Shown here: positions 4,740 through 5,525 of the stretch, one piece after another
Position numbering within the stretch: position 1 is the stretch's first letter
Layout of the letters: each line of letters begins with the position of its first letter
Assembly (NCBI GenBank): GCA_017453085.1
Contig: JAFTKV010000053.1
Location: 1-5,525, forward strand
DNA from: Clostridia bacterium
GTDB lineage: Bacteria; Bacillota; Clostridia; Oscillospirales; CAG-272
Reading direction: 5' to 3'
DNA: 5,525 nucleotides
The notes under the pieces: model-generated
The model's input: only the letters and a program-made list of their open reading frames with translations
What the model was told of the DNA's origin: nothing
Databases searched by the model: none
Position numbers and translations under genes: made by a program

Positions 4740-5525
4740 TTATTCAGCATGATTTTCGTATGTATCTTTCTGGCTGCATCCGGCTCTTCCGCCGCCGGCA
4801 CAAGCACAGGCACAGGCACACGCACAAGCGCATCCGCCGCCACCGCCTCCGGATCGGCCGACGCGGGCGGACAAGGCGGCGCGAGCGTCCCGTTCGATCC
4901 TATAGCGTCGATTCACCCGTCCGTACACGTGAATATGGTAGCCGTAGCCGGTCAGAAATCCCCGTCCGCGATTGTAGGAAACGTGGCTATCGATCAGATA
5001 TACCTCTGCGAAGATAAGCCCCACCGCGATCACGATAGATACCACGATCACTGAGATGCGATCCACGTATAGCTGGTCACTGACCCCGCTATCGTCAAAG
5101 GGAAGGTAGGGGGAGACGGCGGTCAAGGGATAATCGTAATCTACGCTGTAGGTGAGCATTACGTAGGTGCCGCAGTCCATTACGCCTTCTTCGACGTGAT
5201 AAGCGTAGGGCTTGGGGGTGGATTCGGTCACCACTTGCTGATTCCAGCGGAAGGTGTAGTGCTCCACGGGCGTAGCGTTGAACCACCCGGGAACGAATTC
5301 ATAGAAAAAGCCACTTGGATTCTGACAGAGCAGGCTGCGCTGATTGATCTTAAAGGAAAATTCCAATACCTCGCCCGCCTGATAGGCACGGTCAAGATAG
5401 ACCTCCAGCGAGGTGTAACCTTCGTTCTGATAGGGCTTAACGTAGTCGATTGTATTCGAGAGGGATTCCTCGTATACCGTATAGTTGGAGTTGGCCATGC
5501 CGATCTCCACCCAGGTCAGATCCTC
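4740..5525 (-). CDS. Membrane protein with (Cys-Ala)6 tail, C-terminal part, cut by the window edge
   Basis: The frame is open to the right edge, giving the last 261 residues. The first visible residues are EDLTWVEIG, and the in-frame GTG at 5510 has no ribosome binding site, so the true start lies outside. Visible residues 1 to about 145 look like a beta-rich domain outside the membrane, including 'LEVYLDRAYQAGEVLEFSF' (40-58) and 'CGTYVMLTYSVDYDYPL' (118-134). Residues 157-178 (ISVIVVSIVIAVGLIFAEVYLI) are one membrane helix. After it come 'NRGRGFLTGYGYHIHVYGR' (185-203) and an Arg-rich stretch; by the positive-inside rule this tail is cytoplasmic. The tail ends with six Gly (226-231), six Cys-Ala units (232-243), then GGGRAGCSQKDTY. 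I recall similar 'CACACA..GGGRAGCS.KD.Y' ends in clostridial proteins of unknown function; metal or Fe-S binding is only a guess. A terminator follows the stop directly. Confidence 0.8.
   Translation of the reverse strand, partial: EDLTWVEIGMANSNYTVYEESLSNTIDYVKPYQNEGYTSLEVYLDRAYQAGEVLEFSFKINQRSLLCQNPSGFFYEFVPGWFNATPVEHYTFRWNQQVVTESTPKPYAYHVEEGVMDCGTYVMLTYSVDYDYPLTAVSPYLPFDDSGVSDQLYVDRISVIVVSIVIAVGLIFAEVYLIDSHVSYNRGRGFLTGYGYHIHVYGRVNRRYRIERDARAALSARVGRSGGGGGGCACACACACACAGGGRAGCSQKDTYENHAE
4797..4832 (-). repeat. Tract encoding six Cys-Ala repeats
   Basis: Twelve codons alternate Cys and Ala. At DNA level they form an imperfect hexamer repeat (GCACAG/GCACAA on the plus strand). The synonymous codons vary: TGC once and TGT five times, with GCT, GCG and GCC all used for Ala. 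That argues against a very recent slippage expansion and for a maintained peptide pattern. Confidence 0.85.

Noticed and set aside
4797..4832. CRISPR-like or satellite DNA array at the short hexamer repeats
   Set aside because: The repeat unit is 6 bases with no spacers, and the phase matches codons exactly; it is a coding repeat for Cys-Ala.
4755..4850. Cys-rich peptide precursor (SCIFF/ranthipeptide type)
   Set aside because: The Cys run is the tail of a large membrane protein, not a small free peptide, and no radical SAM gene is visible nearby in the window.
4683..5054. 123-residue plus-strand open frame with a signal-peptide-like start and Ala/Ser/Thr-rich body
   Set aside because: It is the complement of the Cys-Ala and Gly-rich tail and of the terminator hairpin. 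The apparent Thr/Ser/Ala richness comes from reading the repeat on the wrong strand.

Overview
The window looks like chromosomal DNA of a Gram-positive gut-type Clostridium, most probably Oscillospiraceae/Ruminococcaceae or a close relative (Bacillota). The reasons are strong AGGAGG-type ribosome binding sites, near-consensus sigma-A promoters, a lipoprotein with a Gram-positive style signal, an ECF sigma factor followed by a one-pass membrane protein with an 'IDDDLLLDA' cytoplasmic tip, and a membrane protein ending in a Gly-rich, Cys-Ala repeat tail. This placement rests on recognising protein styles, not on a database search.

Layout from left to right. (1) Bases 1-217 hold the C-terminal end of a DUF1643 protein on the plus strand, followed directly by a long GC-rich hairpin (218-258). 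(2) Bases 299-2769 hold a two-gene minus-strand operon: an ECF sigma factor (2209-2769) and, overlapping it by 4 bases (ATGA), a 637-residue single-pass membrane protein (299-2212). I read the second gene as its anti-sigma factor with a large beta-rich, probably propeller-like, external domain. (3) Bases 2770-2947 are a compact divergent control region. It carries two outward-facing TATAAT boxes that form an 8-bp inverted repeat, one serving the sigma operon and the other the lipase. (4) Bases 2948-3646 (plus) encode a class 3 lipase-like alpha/beta hydrolase with a complete apparent Ser-Asp-His triad. (5) Bases 3621-4577 (minus) encode a secreted lipoprotein made of two diverged copies of one module plus a Pro/Thr/Glu tail. 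Its 3' end overlaps the lipase 3' end by 26 bases. A strong sigma-A promoter lies just upstream at 4616-4644. (6) Bases 4740-5525 (minus) encode the C-terminal 261 residues of a membrane protein that runs off the right edge. It ends in six Cys-Ala repeats and has a hairpin terminator just after its stop.

Working together: the sigma/anti-sigma pair is a self-contained envelope-signalling unit. The lipase shares its control region and could be co-regulated, but nothing in the sequence proves it. The lipoprotein and the Cys-Ala-tail protein are separate transcription units, each with its own promoter or terminator signal. No tRNA, rRNA, CRISPR array, insertion sequence or phage gene is visible. 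The largest non-coding stretches are 2770-2947 (178 bases) and 4578-4739 (162 bases). The most distinctive item is the (Cys-Ala)6 tail. I do not see a clearly new multi-gene system.
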